Assembly (NCBI GenBank): GCA_950295325.1
Contig: OX485804.1
Location: forward strand, 12,154,001-12,218,000
Direction: 5' to 3'
Source: Polytrichum commune
Taxonomy: Eukaryota > Streptophyta > Polytrichopsida > Polytrichales > Polytrichaceae
DNA: 64,000 nucleotides
In this document: piece after piece, positions 20,994 through 32,060 of the stretch
Numbering within the stretch: the stretch's first letter is position 1
Layout: every line of letters starts with the position of its first letter
The notes under the pieces: generated by a model
Told to the model about the DNA's origin: nothing
Databases searched by the model: none
What the model saw: the letters and a program-made list of their open reading frames with translations, nothing else
Position numbers and translations under genes: made by a program

Positions 20994-21714
20994 TAGTTTG
21001 TCCTGTAAAATTTACTTCTAGAAAAAATATTAAAATAAACATGGCATCCATTGCTAATTGTTTCATTGCCATGGTCTTGTTGGAATTTGCGTCAAGTCTA
21101 CCTCTTGGAGGTGGGCCTGACACATATTCCGGCAAGACCACGCACCCTTATCCACAACCCACCATGTAGGACTCCATGTAAACATTTCATCCACGAACTT
21201 TTCTTTGGGCCTTTAAGCCTTCACCTCGTGTGAAGTGAACTTGGACGGTCTCCGCCTTTTCGACCAATGAGAGCTCTTACATTGCCATGGTCATGGGCCT
21301 TTAGTCTTGTGTGTGAAGTGGCCCTTAGTGTCACCCATTTCTAATTGTTTTGCTAAATAGTAATTGTAAACCACGGTATAAGTGTCACCAACACTAAATG
21401 TTAGCGTAACAGTATTTGCCATTCTTTGTAAATAAATTTCAGCATTATAGATACAGTGTTGCAAGTATTGTCGCTTACTAAATGAATTTTCGTCCAAAAC
21501 TCAATCATCCATAACAATAATTCATCACATATTTGTTAGGATGCAGATTAAACCAAACTTTGTTTCAATAATTGGCATTTGGATGAACTGAAAGTAGGTT
21601 GGGATGACACTATTTGTAATTCTATTCATAGAAAGTGTCACTAAAAAGTTACCGCAATGACATGGAATGCCATATGACACTAAATTTCATGTTTAGTGTA
21701 GTATGAAACTTGTT

Positions 21715-22140
21715 GGAGTTCTGACAATCATGATTTGGTACGGTATGTGGCCCTCTTGTGGGCACTTCCAGCTCCACATACATATATGACCATTGGACCG
21801 AATTGAGAATTGTCTCATATTGTTAGTAATTGAGATTCACATAGATTGTCTTTTTTATTCCAAAATGTAGTTGAGACACATACATCATAAGAAGTCAAAG
21901 TGAAAATTCTCTTTCTCTTTCAAGTAATCACATAAGCCCTACCAAATTGTGCTCACAAGTGAACCTATGATGGGACTATAGGTAGTCCAAACTCATCATA
22001 ACACATACCTTGCTAGCATCCATTCTTAACTATAAGCCTTGCAAATATTTGTCTCAAATACATGTGTCCGATCAAGAAGAATGAGCATATAAGGTCCAAA
22101 TACCTAAGTGGCAGTGGCCCCCTTTAAGCTTTGTGGACAC
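21715..22140 (+). repeat. Dispersed repeat family V, copy 1
   Basis: About 425 bp, matching 28379-28815 in order and orientation (shared words include GGGCACTTCCA/GGGCATTTCCA, ACTATAAGCCTTGC/ACTACAAGCCTTGC, and a final AAGGTCCA segment). No ends or coding capacity were recognised. Confidence 0.55.
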
Positions 22141-22420
22141 ACAAGCTAAACAAATATCTTCAACCCTCCTTATCACGTTGTGGCAAAGGAAACATAACAT
22201 TACTCAAGACGTGGGCCCTCATAATATAACAGTGAGATGTTGGGAGCTCAATTTGAAACTGAGTCTCCTTGCATAGCTTTTCAAGCATCCGACTATTACA
22301 TTATGAGAATCTATGAAACGAGAACTAAACGTTGAGTAATGTTATGAAGGCAATCGAACCACTGAGGAAAAAAATTTAAGATCTTGGGATCCACTATTTC
22401 CTCAAATTGGCACTGTAATA

Positions 22421-22895
22421 CAGTCCACACCCTCGATAAATGTTACACTTACAAAGGTTAACTCATTATATTTGTTAACAAAATCATACTCCCCTCATAT
22501 TGCTAACTAGAATGTTAACTATGTTAAATGTTAACAATAATTTACTCCCCTCTTTGTTAATTTGCCACTTATAAATGTTAACCTACGAAATACATCCAAT
22601 ATTGTATGATGACATCCATTACATTGACTCACAACCTTTCAAAGTGGCAAAAGCCACCAAATTTGACTTTTGTGATCAAATGATTCATCTGGACTATATT
22701 GATTCTTATTTTGTTTCATAAAAATAAAAGATTGATTTGATACACATATTTTATATATGATAATTTTGCAAAACTCTCCCTCCATGAATTTGTTAAGCAT
22801 TCAAAAAGCTTCCTTTATAACTGTTACAATGTTAACTCACTATAAATGTTAGGAAAATTTTACTCTAGTGCCTAACATTTATAGAGGGTGGACTG
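22421..22895 (+). mobile_element. pogo/Emigrant-like MITE
   Basis: 475 bp flanked by TA (22419-22420 and 22896-22897). Left end CAGTCCACACCCTCGATAAA and right end TTTATAGAGGGTGGACTG are inverted. The pattern CAGT..ACCCTCTATAAATG is that of pogo-type (Lemi/Emigrant) Tc1/mariner relatives. Subterminal ATGTTA motifs recur many times on both sides. No transposase. Confidence 0.85.
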
Positions 22896-23133
22896 TAGTG
22901 TAGATAGTTTTATTGCAATTTTTTGACACGCATTGAGACAGCGTCAAGATTAAGTTTGACATAATATGGTTCCTTGTAGATGAAGAACAAAAAAATAAAC
23001 GGTGATGAATCTCTTGAAAATATGGAAGTAAGGTGACCCCAACAAGTGGTAAGATGGAAGTGGTCACAATGTTGACACCGGGGTTTTTTCCCTAGGGCTT
23101 GTGGGCAGGATACGTATTTTAGCATAAATACTA

Positions 23134-23451
23134 CACAAAATAGGATATTTAGTGTTTGATTATAATTAGTGTTGTTACCACCCTAGCATGCTCAACACTA
23201 ATTCTTAATTTTTTGACAGTTAGTGTTAGACGTAAATGTGCCGCTACCTTCCCTATTGTCACCTCCCTTATTATATCCTTTTTTTCATGTTCTTACTAAC
23301 ACTAAATTCAAATATGTAACTTCCACATATTACCATAGTTGATATTCAGTGTTTGAGTTTATATTTAATGTTACTTACTTTCATGGGGTCATTGACATTT
23401 AGTGTATGCGTTCGTATTTAGTGTATCAAACACTAAATATCATATTTTGTG
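23134..23451. mobile_element. TA-flanked MITE family I
   Basis: 318 bp between TA borders (23132-23133, 23452-23453). TIR CACAAAATAGGATATTTAGTG against its complement CACTAAATATCATATTTTGTG. The interior has repeated TTAGTGTT words, as in 20656-20993, so these are relatives with diverged interiors. Confidence 0.8.
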
Positions 23452-23607
23452 TACCTATTTCTCTCTCTCTCCGATTTCTAGTTCTAGAAGTAGATCAAAT
23501 AAGGTTTTGGCCTATTTCCATGATGTGTCAAACAACAATGGAGGATGGCAAGGACCACTTAAGTAAAAGAAGAACCAACATTGGGCAATCCAACTTGAAT
23601 ATCAACT

Positions 23608-23690
23608 AGTTGACCCCACCCTGCTCAAGAATCCCTTTGGTGCGAGGTGGGGTTTACTATGTACTAGGCTTGCGGTGGGTGGGCTCGTGT
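23608..23690 (-). repeat. SINE family X, 3' fragment
   Basis: The reverse complement matches the tail of the SINE copies at 48492 and 57891, sharing GAGCCCACCCACCGCAA, GTAAACCCCACC and GGATTCTTGAGCA. The tRNA-like head is missing. Confidence 0.6.
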
Positions 23691-23696
23691 TTGTTA

Positions 23697-23810
23697 GTTT
23701 TATGTATGTATGTATGTATGCATGCATGCATGTGTGTGTGTGTGTGTGTGTGTGAAATATAATACATAATTTTGAAATTCATTTATTATGTGGGGGGGGG
23801 GGGGGGAGTA
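23697..23810. repeat. Microsatellites TATG/CATG/TG and a G homopolymer
   Basis: (TATG)n passing into (CATG)n and (TG)n at about 23702-23754, then a run of 15 G at about 23792-23806. Simple repeats prone to length change and assembly error. Confidence 0.85.
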
Positions 23811-23929
23811 TTGGTTCTTGGATATAGTCGAGTTTTCTCTTATTAAGTGCTAGGTATGTGAGATATTTGATGGCTATTTGGTGGATGGTTTTCATTGTAT
23901 TTTTCTTATTGGTGATGTGGGGATATGTA

Positions 23930-24480
23930 GGTTCTCAAGGAGTTCTATGCTTCTTGTGTGAATGGCTCCCCTTACTCCTACAGTGATAACTATGAGGGGT
24001 TTAATATTCCAGCCTTGTGCTCTTATTACATTTATTAACGGGTTGTATTTGTCTTCTTTTGTTTGTTATGGCTTGGTCAAGGAATGTATCATGCGTAAAG
24101 GTGACCTTAATGATTTGGATGGTTAGGTATGGTGTCAGTATTAGTGGACCGTTTTGTTCATATGCATCGCCTTGTATGTAAACGATATCCGGTCGTAGTT
24201 TTGCGAGGCATTCACATCGTGTAGTGTTACATGTGCAGCTTAGTATTCTAGTATTTGTCAGTTCGTGTGGCAACACTCAAGGCTCAGACACTGCCATTGA
24301 GTTTGAATGTACTAATGCTATGTGGTAATATGGAACAAATGGCGAAGTTGAGCGTGTTTATATTTGCCCTAATGGCTTGGACTGACCGTAGTCATGAATT
24401 TATATATTTTTTTAAATGCCTCAAAATTTGCTGAGTATTTTAAAATAAATTAAATGAAAATGCACCACTAGTTGTGGCGG
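23930..24480 (-). pseudogene. Retroelement-like relic with RPDI...AGVRGAIH-type domain
   Basis: A minus-strand frame (24276-24001, 91 codons) has KLRPDIVYIQGD, then LTIQIIKVTFTHDTF, then a basic segment. After a frameshift, the next stretch reads WNIKPLIVITVGVRGAIHTR and a Leu-rich segment to about 23930. From memory this order (RPDI, a beta strand ending in E-F/V-T, K..KY.PL, then ITITAGVRGAIH) is a recurring C-terminal module of retroelement-like proteins; I could not check it. The spacing resembles a PD-(D/E)XK nuclease core, with the expected Glu replaced by Lys here. Upstream nucleotide similarity links it to 5452-5705. Broken, with no reverse transcriptase seen. Confidence 0.45.
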
Positions 24481-24770
24481 AATTTAAGCTCAGATTTGGA
24501 CCTCATATTTGTGGCAGAACCCTCCGTGGATTGGTGCTACAACATGTTTTAAGGATCTATGCGTGATAATAACTTAAAATCGAACATTGAAAGTCAAATA
24601 TGAAAATTTGTTAGTCTTGGCTAAAATGGCAAGGGGTTCAATGCGTATGAGCTTCGAGCATAGAAATAGGTTGCACACAAGAAAATCTTGAAAGTGTCTA
24701 ACCTTGAAGGCCCGATTCATGAAATGTTTCATGAAGCAATGGAAATTTAGAAGAATGATACTAAGTTCAG

Positions 24771-25140
24771 ATAGAGTCAAGGCACCCATAGCCAATCGCT
24801 TAAGAGATTATGCGCTAGATTTGGAGAAGTATAAGGCAGTGCAAATTTATCTTGTGTAGGAAGACCAAAATTAGGAGGACTACAATTATTTTCGTAATTT
24901 TATTCCTTAAATTGATATTACTGTGAACTTTTGAAGCCAAAATTTGACACGAACATAATCCCAATGTCTAAAGTTTGTCTTACGCCCTCACTCCTCCTCA
25001 CTTTAGCACTCAAAACCAAGACATGTGTCATGGTAGTATAGGTTCTAGGGTGAACGAAATTCAGTCCCAACCTTATCAAATTTCCAATCCCCTATAGGTT
25101 GCCAATTTGGTCTCGCTCGGGAATAGGTGCTTCTACTATA
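24771..25140 (-). mobile_element. MITE family F, copy 2
   Basis: Reverse orientation of 8713-9092. Ends AGTCAAGGCACCCATAGCC and GGGAATAGGTGCTTCTACTA. Shares the internal TTCACAGT/ACTGTGAA and CACTTTAGCACTCAAAACCA words. Confidence 0.65.
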
Positions 25141-26049
25141 TTTATTTTCTCACGTGGTGAGATATTTGAGTGGGACCATGATTAGCTTAAGGGTTTGATG
25201 ATGTTGGTTCATGGCTCTTGCTTTGATTCATTATGTTGGACTTGTGATGCATGTATTGTGTATTAACCTTTAACCTTAACCCTTCTAACGTTCAAAGGGG
25301 ATCTTATGTAATAGTTTTTGTATCAACATTTTGCTCTCGTTTAAGTATATATGTTTGTCATTTTTAGTCTTGTGTAGATTTGTTGACACGTCTAAGATTT
25401 CATATTAGAAACTTCATTGTGGTTATTTCAATTATTAATGTTTGATGAATCAAATAAACGTTGATCCTCGTAAGTCCTACAATGTTAGATTTCTTTGCAT
25501 TCTAGAAAGGTTGGGAATCCTTGGCCCCAACCGGCAAGGGGCAAGGCCAAGAAAAAAACATTTGAATGTATGTTTTACGATATTCAATTATTAGATTTTT
25601 GTATTTTTATGGTGAAATCAAAAGAACCGGCTAAAACTATCTTCAAATGGGTTTAATATCGGTTGGTCATCTAAAGTCTTAGTTTGCAACTGATGGAAAT
25701 TTGCAATTACAAAATGCAAACTGAAATAAAATGGGAGGCTCCAACCAACTGACTTACACTTGCAACTGAGTCGCTGTAACAGCATGAGAATATTGGAGGG
25801 TTTTTCTTCTTGTAATTGATTTTTCAATTTGTGCCAAAAAAAATTTAAAAAAAAAATTACCATAAGGACAACACTCACAACGAGGATAGCAGGTGGATGA
25901 ATTAAGAAATTAGAGCCATGTCCCATTTGTGGCCTTTTGATCATCCCACGTATCCATTAATTGTTTCTTTGAGCTATCAATCCTCTACATATAACCACAT
26001 AACATTATTCCGCAGCAATACTGCACTTTTTTTTCTTCTTCTTTTTTGA
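25141..26049. other. Unannotated sequence
   Basis: No repeat partner was identified. A 108-codon frame (-, 25944-25618) is hydrophobic at one end but shows no recognisable family. Confidence 0.3.
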
Positions 26050-26984
26050 GGCTAAACGATTTGAAACTACATGGTTCTCCTTACGAAACTATCAAGACCA
26101 TAGCTAGAGTTTTTGAAGAAAATGGTCAATAAGTGCCCAAACGTAAAGGCGGTGTTTGCTATCCAATTTTACAAGGTGCGCACATTCAATGATTGGTATA
26201 GAGGCTTGATGCATATTCAAACATTCATGTAGAATCTCTCCATCATTGGCTAAATGAAGCTTTCAATTCCCACGCCATGTATTTGTTAGTTGAGTTTCAA
26301 AAGCCATTTGAACCCAAGCTGGATTTACCCTAAAGTTGATGCGCCATGCATGAACCGGATGATTATAACAATGAAGAATGTTTTAGAGAGCATATAGGGC
26401 GGTGTCGAAAGTTTTTAGAGCTTGGTGGCAGTATGGCCGATGTTGTATACATGAATGAGGTTGGTTTCAATTTACATTTGACAGGTTGATTTGGAAGGGC
26501 TCATCGAGGAGAAAGACACCAACAAATTCGTCCAACTCCAAGGGGTTGAAAGTTATCTTTGGTGGTAGCAGTGGATCATGAAGGAGTCATTGGACATGAT
26601 GTCACACTTGATGCCTACAATACAAACAAGTTCTTAGAATTCATTTAGACCAAGGCCATTCCTAGCCTTGATAGACAAAGGTCTATCGTCATGGACAATG
26701 TCCCATTTCACATATCTCATGAAATACAACAAGCTTTTGAAGATGTTGGACACATCAACTTCCATTTGCCATCATATAGTCCATTTCTCAATGCCACAGA
26801 ATGGGTATTTGGACACATCAAAAGCTATGTCCCATGGCATGATCATATCAATGATGACGTACAAAATCATCAAACATGATTAGATCACAGTAATGATGAC
26901 GTAGAAGCATTCTCTGTAGACATGGTCCAAAGTTGGATAAGAGAGGTCAATCAAAATTTTGGTAGAACTAATTGTGGGGAGTGA
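26050..26984 (+). pseudogene. IS630/Tc1-type (DDE_3) transposase relic
   Basis: Cut-and-paste transposase of the IS630-Tc1-mariner superfamily, decayed. An N-terminal helix-turn-helix region reads YETIKTIARVFEENGQ, followed by a Lys/Arg/Gly linker and WLNEAFNSHA. The first catalytic block is VVYMNEVGFNLHL, where the usual Asp is Asn. The second block is SIVMDNVPFHISHEI with Asp intact. After exactly 34 residues comes LPSYSPFLNATE with Glu, then WVFGHIKSYV. This gives DD34E spacing. The tail continues to a stop at 26982-26984. Several in-frame stops and at least one frameshift (about 26540-26600) break it. No TIRs were found around it. It differs from the Tc1 copy at 56-57 kb. Confidence 0.85.
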
Positions 26985-27519
26985 TTAGGAGAGTCTTATA
27001 CATGAAGGTCCGTTCTTTGTGAAATAAAATTATATGGTTCATGAAATTGATTTTGTGAAGTTGTGGATATAGGTACTAAATCATGAAATTGTTCACAACA
27101 TGTTGTGAAATTGGTTGAAAGTTCAAGTTGAATTGGTTGTCTATATAGGACCTCGGTTCATGATTCCAATGAAAGTGGTAGAACACATAGCTAAATTGGT
27201 TTGTAAAATTATGAAATCAAATTTGCACGTCTGTGAATTCATCTTACCAAAGGAGTATTATGAATCTAAGTGTAAAGTGAGGGATGATGAACTGCTAAAA
27301 ATCATATTGTATGTGTCTTTTGTGTTTCTTTTTTCCCTTTTTTGGGGGTAAAATTGTGAGTCTAGTTTCTAATTATGGCAATCCTTGTCAAACATCATTG
27401 GATCTCCAAGTAATGTCATTGCAAGTGCGTTCGAGAAAGCTAAGCATATAAATTTAGGTAGGTTACAAAACAATCTTAATGTTGGTCGTTCAATATTTTT
27501 TCATCACCAACCGCTAAAT
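26985..27519. other. Unannotated sequence, possible 3' flank of the transposon
   Basis: A 78-codon frame (+, 27115-27351) has no recognised domain. The GTTCATGAAATT.. / AAATCATGAAATTGTTCA.. words repeat locally. Confidence 0.3.
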
Positions 27520-27870
27520 AATGTTATGGATTGGAGTCAAAGCCATCCAAGGTACTTTGTTGAGCAATCGGTAGAGCCTTATTGAAAGGTTTCTTGCTCT
27601 TCCACCAATCCATCCTACCGTCCACAAACCAAAGCCTTGCAAATGGCACAATGCACTTTCTACACTCATCGCATATCATTAGCATTATATCTCCAAGCTC
27701 TATGGGCAAGTGGACAACCTTAAAAAAATGTAAATGCTCGACCGGATCCGCATCCAAAGAACTGCAACAAGGACATGCAACGTCGATTGAAGAGGAGATC
27801 TTTCCTCGCCACTTATTGATGTTAGCAACAACCTCGTTAACATTGAATGGTCAATGAAAAACAATCTTTT
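27520..27870 (-). pseudogene. Possible LINE tail with zf-RVT-like Cys/His motif
   Basis: On the minus strand a frame from about 27840 reads INKWRGKISSSIDVACPCC, then VEHLHFFKVV. The order W.G.......CP.C....E...HLFF.C is that of the zinc-knuckle region after plant non-LTR reverse transcriptases (zf-RVT). It continues for about 60 residues with several Trp and ends at 27524. The final Cys of the motif is not in its usual place and no reverse transcriptase was found upstream, so this is a weak call. Confidence 0.35.
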
Positions 27871-28208
27871 AAAATTTCAACTCAGTCACACCGGATTCGA
27901 ATGGGCCCATTGAGAAAAACATGTCAAGTCATATGGGATGGCCTGGAGGATTATGATAGGATTGAGTGGAAAAGGACTCTCTCAAATTTGGAAAAGGCCC
28001 TGGATGTTGCCTACCAATATGTTCTTAACGAATTCGACTCAACTTGGGGGGTCAAAGGTCTTATTGTGACCCGAAGTAACTTAGTGGTCATGTGGAAGGT
28101 TAAGCCCTAGATGGATATGATTTCTTGATTTCCTCACAGTTTGCACTTCCCAAGATGGTTGTTTGTTGGTTACAATCTTGCAATTGATTTTTTGATTTGT
28201 GCCCAAAA

Positions 28209-28233
28209 AACACACACACACACACACACACAC
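28209..28233. repeat. CA microsatellite
   Basis: Twelve to thirteen CA units. Confidence 0.9.
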
Positions 28234-28378
28234 CGGATTCCAATGAGAGGAGTTAAAAGGAAGCTTATCTCTTGCACTTCACACTTAAATGGTTTTTTGG
28301 AGCTCCACCCATTGCAACAAGCAAAGCCCTTCAAGGCTACTAGACAAGTAAAGTAATTTAAGAAGGTAAATTTTAACG

Positions 28379-28815
28379 TGGAATTTGTTCAGGAGCATGA
28401 AGTTACACTTGTAAGGTGTGTTGCCCTAATGTGGGCATTTCCAACTTCACATACATTTATGGTTGTTGGATTGGCTCAAGAGTGGTCTCATCCAATCAAC
28501 ACTCGTGAATTACAAAGACTGTCCATTCAAGTTTCAAAATTGGATGATCGATGCAAAAATCAATAAAAAGATCACACGTACCCTCTTGATTGTGTGCACT
28601 GTTGAACCCCAAAATGATGTCTATCTTTTGAGCACACGGTCCACTGTCATTGTACCATGTGTCTTTCTAATAATGTCCATTCTCAACTACAAGCCTTGCG
28701 ATGGACCACTCAAATATAGGCGTCCGGTTAAAAAGTTCAACCAAATCATAAGGTCCACATACATTTGGTTTGTCTTGAAACCAAAACATATGGCCCACCG
28801 TCCACATACCACACA
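28379..28815 (+). repeat. Dispersed repeat family V, copy 2
   Basis: Second copy of the repeat at 21715-22140. A 155-codon open frame (+, 28463-28930) runs through it, but it has no recognised domain and is not conserved in copy 1. Confidence 0.55.
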
Positions 28816-28867
28816 ACTTAGCGATTTCTTGGGAGAAACCAAGGAGCAGGGAGAACCAACAACTACA

Positions 28868-29092
28868 TTGTTTTGTCTAACTAGTGTGGGTTACCATTCA
28901 AAGTTATGTGTTGCTATAACCTTTTACTGACATTATCATTTTTTGACCGACAAAGTTAGATCATATTCTTCGGTGTGCATACTACTAACCACTCGTTTTA
29001 CTTAGGTAAAAAAATGACACACTTGGTAAAAAGTCATAGCAATACGTTACTTCCAAATGGTAATCCACACCAATTAGACAAAACAGTGTAGT
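28868..29092. mobile_element. Foldback MITE family E, copy 2
   Basis: About 225 bp with inverted ends GTTTTGTCTAACTAGTGTGG and CCACACCAATTAGACAAAAC, plus an inner pair around TAACCTTTTACT / GGTAAAAAGTCATA. Its right border joins family C at the same nucleotide context as at 8448. Confidence 0.65.
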
Positions 29093-29093
29093 A

Positions 29094-29455
29094 ACAAATA
29101 AACCGGTTGAGTTTGAAAAATAACCGGTTCAATTTCAAGACTCCAAAGAAAGGTGTCGATTGGTTTAGAGGAAACTGCAGAATATTCCTCAATTTCATGA
29201 AGAATGAAACTGAAAGATGCCAACACATAACCGGTGTAATATATCGGACCGATTATGCCTAAAAATCTCCCGGGACTAGTGGTCAGGGAGATTTTTGAGC
29301 TTACTAATCGGTTGAGATCCTAGTGTTTGCAAGTCCAACCGGTTACATGTTGACATTCTTCGATTTTCCTTTATTAAATTGGGGTAATTCTCCTGAAGTC
29401 TTGAACTTCAACCGGTTATTTCTCAAACTCAACCGGTTCATTTGTAATTAATCAC
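29094..29455. repeat. Inverted pair of family C repeats
   Basis: A + copy (29094-29275) and a - copy (29277-29455) stand tail to tail with almost no spacer, so the locus can fold into a hairpin with arms of about 170-180 bp. The junction is at CTCCCGGGAC...GGGAG. Confidence 0.75.
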
Positions 29456-29833
29456 TTCCAGTACGTTGTCCCCGATCATAGGCCCAGAAACTGCGAGAAA
29501 CGACAATGAAAGTCACACAGTATCCTGACAAGGTGTAAACACTCGCTCTAAATTTAATGAACTCATGATAGATTATGCCAGGGTATGGACACGCACAAGT
29601 GGAGATCGAGGAGAAATTGGAATGAGACTTTAAAAAAAAAAAAAAATGGCTGTCTCAGACACGCACAAGATTTTGACAGTGTTCATGATCACACTCAAAA
29701 TTGCATACAAATTATGACGTGAGCGATCGAGCAGGACATTCTCCTCTTTGACATTCCTTTAAGATACCTTTGCGGGCCTTTAACTTAATGCGATCACTCT
29801 ATGAGAGGGGTATATATATGGCAAAGGATTGTA

Positions 29834-30260
29834 AGGTAGAAATACCATAACCCGTGGAAATAAGGTGATTCTTTCGCATTGAAGATCTGGTCTAACAATC
29901 ATGAGATAATTTTCCAAGATAGACGAGAAGGATTCATGAAGAATGCAAGTTGTTTCATATTTTTCTGCCTTGTACAAAAAAATGCTACAATTTTTCAAAG
30001 TGGAAAGTTCGTCCAACCTCCTACTCGTTCACTAGATTCTCCCTACACCGACCATGGTATTCCGCATTTCCATATAGAACATCATCTAAATTGGTTACCT
30101 CATGAGTACATTAACACTTGACTCCCATTAGCGACACGAAGTGTGCATGCATTGAAGTTGCCGCCGAGCCATGATCCGTTTTAGAAATGGCACTTCACCA
30201 TTATGACGGCGGTCTAGTGCACGGCTAGAGGGTGGTTAACTGCTTATGGTATTTCTACCT
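29834..30260. mobile_element. TA-flanked MITE family Q
   Basis: 427 bp with perfect inverted ends AGGTAGAAATACCATAA and TTATGGTATTTCTACCT, bordered by TA (29832-29833, 30261-30262). The TIR is itself partly palindromic (GGTAGAAATACC). No transposase; a single copy here. Confidence 0.75.
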
Positions 30261-30575
30261 TAGTTACGATGAGATTGGATTATGTGCTCAAAATATAGAG
30301 ACACCGTTCTATGTTCAATAGTTGATATGATCGGGAGAATTTGTGTGATGACTTACAAAGAAAGAGAAAGAGAATCTTCATGTTCACTTTGACTTAGACT
30401 CATAACTTTGCATCTCGACTTGGATGCTTAAACTTGAAGTGATAATCTTTGTGATTCATAATGATTATGCACCGGGTGAGACACCATAATACCTGACCCA
30501 ATTTAATGGCAGGATCGTTTGTGGAGTTGGAAGTATCCACAAGAGGGCCACATACCTTCAGTTCTCATCACAAGG

Positions 30576-30707
30576 ATATGAATCCTAGGCAGTCGTCTTG
30601 CGTCACTAAGAACTTATCCTACGTCACTAAACGTTTGTAAAATCTACGTCAATGATAGATTTGCAAGATTCTTTCACCGACACAAGACGATCGCGTAGGA
30701 CTCATAT
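30576..30707. mobile_element. Foldback MITE family H, copy 2
   Basis: ATATGAATCCTAGGCAGTCG on the left pairs with CGATCGCGTAGGACTCATAT on the right. Confidence 0.75.
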
Positions 30708-30783
30708 GTTGGTCGTGCATATAGCTTACCCACACTGTAGCAGAGACTAAGAACAATATCAATGTACTTGCTTACATTACATG

Positions 30784-30917
30784 CATATGAATCCTAGGCA
30801 ATTGACATGTACGTCGCTAGAAACTTGTCCTATGTAATTAGAAAATTTGCAAATCTAGGGTAGTGGTAGATTTGCATTGTACTTTCATCGCCGTGGGACG
30901 ATTTGTGTAGGACTTTT
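30784..30917. mobile_element. Foldback MITE family H, copy 3
   Basis: CATATGAATCCTAGGCAATT on the left and TTTGTGTAGGACTTTTG on the right. It lies 76 bp from copy 2, so these may be a pair from local insertion. A further partial copy is discernible around 31355-31480. Confidence 0.65.
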
Positions 30918-31685
30918 GATGCTGGTAGTGATAGAAGCTTCAAAAAACATCCACTCCTAATTTCTACACGTTGGAATGGTCATGAGATTAGCCTAACCTC
31001 CTACTTTGTGAGAGATTGGAAGCAAAAATTGGTTGTGATATTTGAACTACCTAGTGCATGCCTTGGCTGGGTTAAAGACCTGAAGTGGAAGTGGGAAAAC
31101 ATTGGCAGTACCTTTTTGGAGTTTGCCACCAACCTCATATATGTTGCCATCGGCCACAGTAGACATAAAACCTCATGTTGCATCATAACCAATGATCAGC
31201 AGTAGGCTAACGGGCTCACATTCACGCCGGTACCTAGATACGGGCGTTACTTTTTAATTTAATTTATTTTATTGTTACCATTGGCCTCAACGCCCACAAC
31301 AAAGGAGAATAAGAAAACTTTGATTCACGCTCATCAACACTTCACTTCGAGCCTATGAGTCCTTGGCGGTCTTCCTGTGCCATGGAAGGAAGGAATATGC
31401 ACATCTACCACTGCGGTAGATTTCGCAAAAAGAAAAATTAATTGCGTGACATTGGACAATTTTCCAGTAACACGTGTCCATTACTCAAGGCTCATAACTT
31501 TGTAGTGTTTGGTCTCACACACAAGCAGAGGAAGAAGGTGATTAACTCCACGTGGAAGAAAGCAAATCCAAGACAATCAAGTTTGGTTGTATTTGAATAA
31601 ATGTGGACATGTTTTTAGAATTCTAGATTTTTTTTGGGTTGCTTCAATTCTATCGTAGGGTCCTACAATACACTTATGTTATAAG
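30918..31685. other. Unannotated sequence with one open frame
   Basis: A 100-codon frame (+, 30903-31205) overlaps the MITE end and shows no recognised domain. The rest is non-coding. Confidence 0.3.
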
Positions 31686-32060
31686 GTTGAGGCATTCATA
31701 GTTGACGAGGTATATTTAACCGTTGACTAGGGTCATGTTTTGCTGACATAGATGAGATCTATATTTTTTTAGGTAAAAAAGCTAAAGTTTATGTGTTGGC
31801 GGCTTGTGATTGATTATTCTTGTAAGAATTTTGATAATTGTTGTAGCCAAGGAGTGTGGCTTTGAGACATGTGGTTATGGATTAACCTATAGATCAACTA
31901 TATGTGACCCTAAAATTTACACTTTGAAGTTTATAGCAATTTTCATAGTCATGATTTTTTTCTTTCAATAATTGCATTCTCCTAAGATTTTTTCCTCTTT
32001 GCAAGAAAAACAATTCCCTGCTATTACTCCTCCTGAATAGATGCGAACTCTCTTTATTTT
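31686..32060 (+). repeat. Dispersed repeat family G, copy 2
   Basis: Same order of words as 9134-9512, ending near GATGCGAACTCTCTTT. Confidence 0.6.

Larger units (their letters stand above)
17581..21324 (+). mobile_element. Degenerate autonomous PIF/Harbinger element
   Basis: 3744 bp. Left TIR GGGCTACTTCACACACGA, right end GTGTGTGAAGTGGCCC. The borders are TGA (17578-17580, one change from TTA) and TTA (21325-21327), the expected 3-bp duplication. It carries a broken HARBI1-like transposase (18006-18935) and, on the other strand, a lysine-rich frame (20196-20399) that may be the relic of the second, Myb/SANT-like protein of this superfamily. About 340 bp is a nested MITE (20656-20993). Its ends match the short B-family MITEs at 7921, 34171 and 37242, making it their likely source of transposase in the past. 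Confidence 0.7.
17563..21698 (+). mobile_element. MITE family A, copy split by a Harbinger element
   Basis: The right part (21326-21698) is clearly family A, ending CATGTTTAGTG then TA. The missing left end appears at 17563-17580, where CATGAAATGTGATTTT matches the family start CACTAAATATGATTTT with mostly transition differences. The 3.7-kb block between them is the Harbinger element at 17581-21324. Confidence 0.6.

Noticed and set aside
27847-28930. Several + strand frames of 60-155 codons
   Set aside because: No recognised domains; they overlap a dispersed repeat and run opposite to the possible LINE tail.
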